Below are positions 7,661 through 10,122 of a stretch of 10,122 nucleotides of DNA, one piece after another. A program made the translations under genes and the position numbers. The notes below the pieces were generated by a model. That model did no database searches. It saw only the letters and a list, made by a program, of their open reading frames with translations, and was not told the origin of the DNA. Source of the stretch: Cyanobacteria bacterium UBA11372 (lineage in GTDB: Bacteria; Cyanobacteriota; Cyanobacteriia; Cyanobacteriales; Aerosakkonemataceae). How positions within the stretch are numbered: the stretch's first letter is position 1; every line of letters starts with the position of its first letter. Location: assembly GCA_003486675.1 (NCBI GenBank), contig DNGG01000573.1:1-10122 (forward strand), read 5' to 3'.

Positions 7661-7689
7661 ATTATACGAGCGCTGCGATCGCCTAATAG
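7661..7689 (-). promoter_or_regulatory. Candidate promoter for the exoprotein operon
   Basis: On the minus strand an exact TATAAT (plus positions 7661-7666) lies about 46 bases before the ATG of exoprotein copy 1. That predicts a start of transcription near 7654 and a leader of about 40 bases. Seventeen bases further upstream the hexamer is CTATTA (7684-7689), a poor match to TTGACA, so the promoter would rely on the -10 element, on an activator or on an alternative sigma factor. A HIP1 octamer occupies much of the spacer between the two hexamers. The call rests only on the -10 match and its position. Confidence 0.45.
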
Positions 7690-7748
7690 TTTTATTGACT
7701 TGTTTCAATACCAATTTCCCTGCCCCAAAAACACCATTAACCATACTC

Positions 7749-7776
7749 GTAGAGACGTTACATGTAACGTCTCTAC
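7749..7776. repeat. Perfect 28-base palindrome
   Basis: The half-site GTAGAGACGTTACA is followed directly by its exact reverse complement, giving 14 paired positions with no spacer. Pairing stops at both ends. In RNA it would form a strong hairpin on either strand. Related palindromes with GTAGAGACG arms are, as far as I recall, dispersed in many filamentous cyanobacterial genomes. It lies about 90 bases beyond the PBP stop codon and about 135 bases before the exoprotein start, so it could protect or end transcripts, but no U-rich run follows it directly on either strand. Confidence 0.85.
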
Positions 7777-7832
7777 TACCGGACACGATATCAGGGATTT
7801 GGGTGTCAAAGAGCGGGCGATCGCAAGCCGAT

Positions 7833-7867
7833 CAATTACCCATTACGCATTACCAATTACCCATTAC
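7833..7867. repeat. Heptamer short tandem repeat overlapping the PBP stop codon
   Basis: There are five consecutive heptamers of the form NNATTAC: CAATTAC, CCATTAC, GCATTAC, CAATTAC and CCATTAC, followed by a decayed CGATTCA. On the minus strand these read GTAATGG or GTAATTG. The TAA stop of the PBP gene (7864-7866) lies within the last unit, so the repeat supplies the stop. This is the cyanobacterial STRR type of heptanucleotide repeat. Related units occur in opposite orientation inside two exoprotein genes at 2374 and 4912. Confidence 0.85.
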
Positions 7868-10122
7868 CGATTCAAAACTTTCCCCATATAATCTCCCCAA
7901 ACTTGAGCCGCATCGGCGCTAGCACCCCTAGTACGGGAGTTATCATCGTTACCTAACCAAACCCCGGTAACGATTTGTCGCTGGCGCACATAGCCAATAA
8001 ACCACAAATCTACATAGTCGTCCGTGGTGCCGGTTTTACCCGCTTCCCCCAGTCCTATCGCCGCATTCTTCCCGGTTCCTCCAGTAACGACGCCTCGCAG
8101 TAAACTGTGCAGCACATCGGCGACGTTTGGGGACAGTACCCGTTGGTTGGCTTCCGAGCTTTGTGCTTGCGAGTATATTACGCGACAAGTATTAATATCG
8201 TTGGCATCTTTGCAGTCGCTGCTATCCAAAATTCTGACTATGGCATGGGGACGGTTCCACACGCCGCGATTGGCTACCGCTCCGTAGGCTCCGGTGATTT
8301 CCAACACATTGACCACACTTTGACCCAAAACTAACCCCGGTACCGGATCGAGTTTTGAGTTTATCCCCATGCGCTGTGCCAAATCGACTACATTACCCAA
8401 TCCTGCATCCTGCGCTACTCGTAGGGCGATCGCATTTTCCGATAGCGCCATCCCGGTATACATATCTACAGTACCGCTACTGGCGCGTTCGCAGCCGCGA
8501 AAGCGTTGCCCATTCCAATTCAGGGGGGCGCAGGAATAGGACTTTCCCGGCGAAATACCTTTGGCGATCGCTGCCCCATAGCCAAACAGTTTAAATGTCG
8601 AACCCGGTTGTCTTTGCGCTTGCGTGGCGCGGTTAAACTGACTCCTTTCGTAATTGACGCCGCCAACGAGAGCCATAATCGCCCCCGTCTTGGTGTTCAA
8701 AGATACAACTGCACCCTGGGAAAATCGCTTAGCCCCAGCATTGGCGACGGCGTTACGCAAAGAAGTTTCCGCTTGTCGTTGCATCCTGGGATTGAGGGAA
8801 GTTTGGATAATAAAATTGCCTTCCCTGGCGATGTCCTTCCCCAATAAATCGTTGAGTTCTTCAAACACGTAGCTGTAAAAATAGGGGGCGATAGTTCTGG
8901 CGCGTTCTTCGCAAACTTTGGGAGAAACTTCTAGAGCCGAACGCCTGCCAGAGTTGGCTTCTTCTTGGTTAATTTTGCCTTGCTCCAACATCAGATTAAT
9001 TACAGTATTGCGGCGCGCGATCGCTCGACTACGATCTGCGCGATCGCCGCAAGGATCGAAACTATTGGGAGCCGGTAAAATTGATACCAAAGTGGCTGAT
9101 TCGGCTAAAGTTAAATCTCTAGCAGACTTATCGAAATAGTAGCGGGCGGCGGACTCGAAACCGTAAGCATCGACACCCAAAAATACGCGATTTAAGTAAA
9201 TTTCCAGCAACTTATCTTTGCTGTAAACCGATTCTAATTTCAGCGACACAATCGCTTCGCGGAGTTTGCGCCCTAAAGAGTCTGCCCTACCCACATAGTC
9301 GCGAAACAAACTGCGGGCGACTTGCTGGGTAACGGTACTGCCCCCTTGGCGATCGCCGCCTTTACTAATAATCACCGTTGCTCGTAAAATCCCAATTGGG
9401 TCAACGCCCAAGTGCCAATAAAAACGTCGGTCTTCCGAGGCGACAACAGCTTTGGGCAGGTAAGAGGAAAATTCCTTTAAGCGCAATTCGGCGTGGGATT
9501 GACTGCGGGGGGCGCGTAGGGGTGTTTCGCCGTCCTCGGTAGTGACAATTACTGGACCACCAATCGCCGGGGGTAAAGGTTTTACCGAGAATTTTTGCCA
9601 CTCAAAGCCTACCAATAAGACCAATAAAGCCGCCACGCCGCCGACGCCGCAGGCAACTTTTTCCCCCACATCCACATATTTGGGCGGCGGATCGATAAAT
9701 TGCAATCTAACAGAAGCTGCTAACTCTGGTGGACCAAGAGTGAGAACATCGTTGTGGCGCAACTTTTTGGCGGTGACGCGGCGTCTGCCCTTGTAGATGC
9801 CGTTGGTGGAGTTTTCATCTTTGATCAGAAAAGATTTTTGACCCCTGCCCATGCGGATTAAAGACAGGTGAATCTGACTGACGACAGGATTGCGGACTAC
9901 AATATCGCAAGATTTGGAACTGCGCCCTAGTAAATAGCGATCGCCGATTAAAGGAAAAACTTCGGCTTTATCCGCATCGGCGTCTTGTACCCAAAGTTCC
10001 GGCACTCTGGTATTGGGTTTTAGCACCAACTTGGTGAAATTAACTTTAGCCTGAACTGTTTGAACGGCTTGCGTAATTGCACCCAGAATAGTTTTAGACG
10101 GTGGTCGTTGTTGGGGTTGGGG
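7864..10122 (-). CDS. Class A penicillin-binding protein (PBP1A-like) with N-terminal FHA domain (5' end off window)
   Basis: It encodes a bifunctional peptidoglycan glycosyltransferase/transpeptidase. Counting the Leu codon at 10027-10029 as 1, it has: an FHA phosphothreonine-binding domain, about 22-110, with G35-R36-S37, S51, H54 and N76 in place; one membrane segment, about 126-142; a GT51 domain, about 175-345, with EDRRFYWHLG (E199), QGGSTVTQQ and EIYLNRVFLG; and a transpeptidase domain, about 440-715, with STFK (S477, K480), SEN (530-532) and KTGT (665-668). Catalytic motifs look intact. Cysteines C500/C513 and C606/C615 could form disulfides outside the membrane. The frame continues upstream of 10029 without a stop for 31 more codons (PQPQQRPPSKTILGAITQAV, then QTVQAKVNFTK) to the edge, so the TTG at 10029 is not the real start. 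The catalytic domains face the periplasm and the FHA domain the cytoplasm, which suggests control by a Ser/Thr kinase. The stop lies in a heptamer repeat. Confidence 0.95.
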   Translation of the reverse strand, partial: PQPQQRPPSKTILGAITQAVQTVQAKVNFTKLVLKPNTRVPELWVQDADADKAEVFPLIGDRYLLGRSSKSCDIVVRNPVVSQIHLSLIRMGRGQKSFLIKDENSTNGIYKGRRRVTAKKLRHNDVLTLGPPELAASVRLQFIDPPPKYVDVGEKVACGVGGVAALLVLLVGFEWQKFSVKPLPPAIGGPVIVTTEDGETPLRAPRSQSHAELRLKEFSSYLPKAVVASEDRRFYWHLGVDPIGILRATVIISKGGDRQGGSTVTQQVARSLFRDYVGRADSLGRKLREAIVSLKLESVYSKDKLLEIYLNRVFLGVDAYGFESAARYYFDKSARDLTLAESATLVSILPAPNSFDPCGDRADRSRAIARRNTVINLMLEQGKINQEEANSGRRSALEVSPKVCEERARTIAPYFYSYVFEELNDLLGKDIAREGNFIIQTSLNPRMQRQAETSLRNAVANAGAKRFSQGAVVSLNTKTGAIMALVGGVNYERSQFNRATQAQRQPGSTFKLFGYGAAIAKGISPGKSYSCAPLNWNGQRFRGCERASSGTVDMYTGMALSENAIALRVAQDAGLGNVVDLAQRMGINSKLDPVPGLVLGQSVVNVLEITGAYGAVANRGVWNRPHAIVRILDSSDCKDANDINTCRVIYSQAQSSEANQRVLSPNVADVLHSLLRGVVTGGTGKNAAIGLGEAGKTGTTDDYVDLWFIGYVRQRQIVTGVWLGNDDNSRTRGASADAAQVWGDYMGKVLNR

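Larger units (their letters stand above)
7615..7863. other. Intergenic region between the PBP gene and the exoprotein operon
   Basis: These 249 bases hold no convincing gene. From right to left they contain a heptamer tandem repeat ending in the PBP stop codon, a HIP1 octamer at 7817-7824, a perfect 28-base palindrome (7749-7776), a second HIP1 octamer at 7675-7682 and a TATAAT element at 7661-7666 on the minus strand. The short open frames here differ between strands, are unrelated to neighbouring proteins and lack ribosome binding sites. The density of repeats and the promoter-like element mark the region as a transcription boundary between the two units. Confidence 0.6.

Noticed and set aside
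7749..7776. The 28-base palindrome as an intrinsic terminator of the PBP gene.
   Set aside because: No run of U follows the stem directly on either strand, and the stem is not GC-rich at its base, so I list it as a repeat and not a terminator.
7586..7786. A 66-codon minus-strand frame, and plus-strand frames at 7632-7922 and 7700-7891, in the intergenic region.
   Set aside because: They consist mostly of translated palindrome and heptamer repeat (for example HYQLPITD), overlap real genes at their ends and lack ribosome binding sites.
9967..10029. TTG at 10027-10029 as the start of the PBP gene.
   Set aside because: The same frame continues upstream for 31 sense codons to the window edge with plausible protein sequence, so the gene is 5'-truncated by the window and does not start at this TTG.

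Overview
The window looks cyanobacterial. I count at least 14 copies of the HIP1 octamer GCGATCGC in 10.1 kb, there is a heptanucleotide tandem repeat of the GGTAATN type, and both protein families present are typical of cyanobacteria. A filamentous or multicellular lineage is plausible, but the genus cannot be fixed from this sequence. Everything convincingly coding lies on the minus strand, so transcription runs from right to left.

Layout in transcription order. (1) 10122-7864: a class A penicillin-binding protein with an N-terminal FHA domain. Its reading frame stays open to the right edge, so its true start lies outside the window. (2) 7863-7615: a 249-base intergenic region holding a heptamer tandem repeat that overlaps the PBP stop codon, a perfect 28-base palindrome and a candidate promoter with an exact TATAAT. 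(3) 7614-4756, 4725-2218 and 2189 to the left edge: three tandem paralogous genes for large secreted filamentous-haemagglutinin-like (two-partner secretion, TpsA-type) beta-helix proteins of 952, 835 and at least 729 residues. The spacers between them are 30 and 28 bases and are homologous to each other, so the unit that duplicated included the end of one gene, the spacer and the start of the next. The array reads as an operon. Its third gene is cut by the left edge, and no TpsB transporter gene is visible.

How the genes relate. The three exoproteins share a Sec signal peptide, a haemagglutination-activity domain with an NPNGI motif, a repetitive Gly/Asn-rich beta-helix and a conserved C-terminal domain. 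The two complete copies have exactly two cysteines in the mature protein, both in that C-terminal domain. Paralogue ends are nearly identical in DNA while the middles diverge, which suggests recent duplication with gene conversion and a variable surface-exposed shaft. The upstream PBP builds peptidoglycan. It shares strand but probably not promoter with the exoproteins, and no functional link is shown.

The main points of interest are the mosaic exoprotein array, short repeats that have entered coding sequence in frame (a GC-rich element in the 952-residue protein and heptamer repeats in two C-terminal domains), a PBP stop codon lying inside a tandem repeat, and a possible disulfide-dependent surface anchor. 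I found no CRISPR array, tRNA, rRNA, insertion sequence or clear new multi-gene system.
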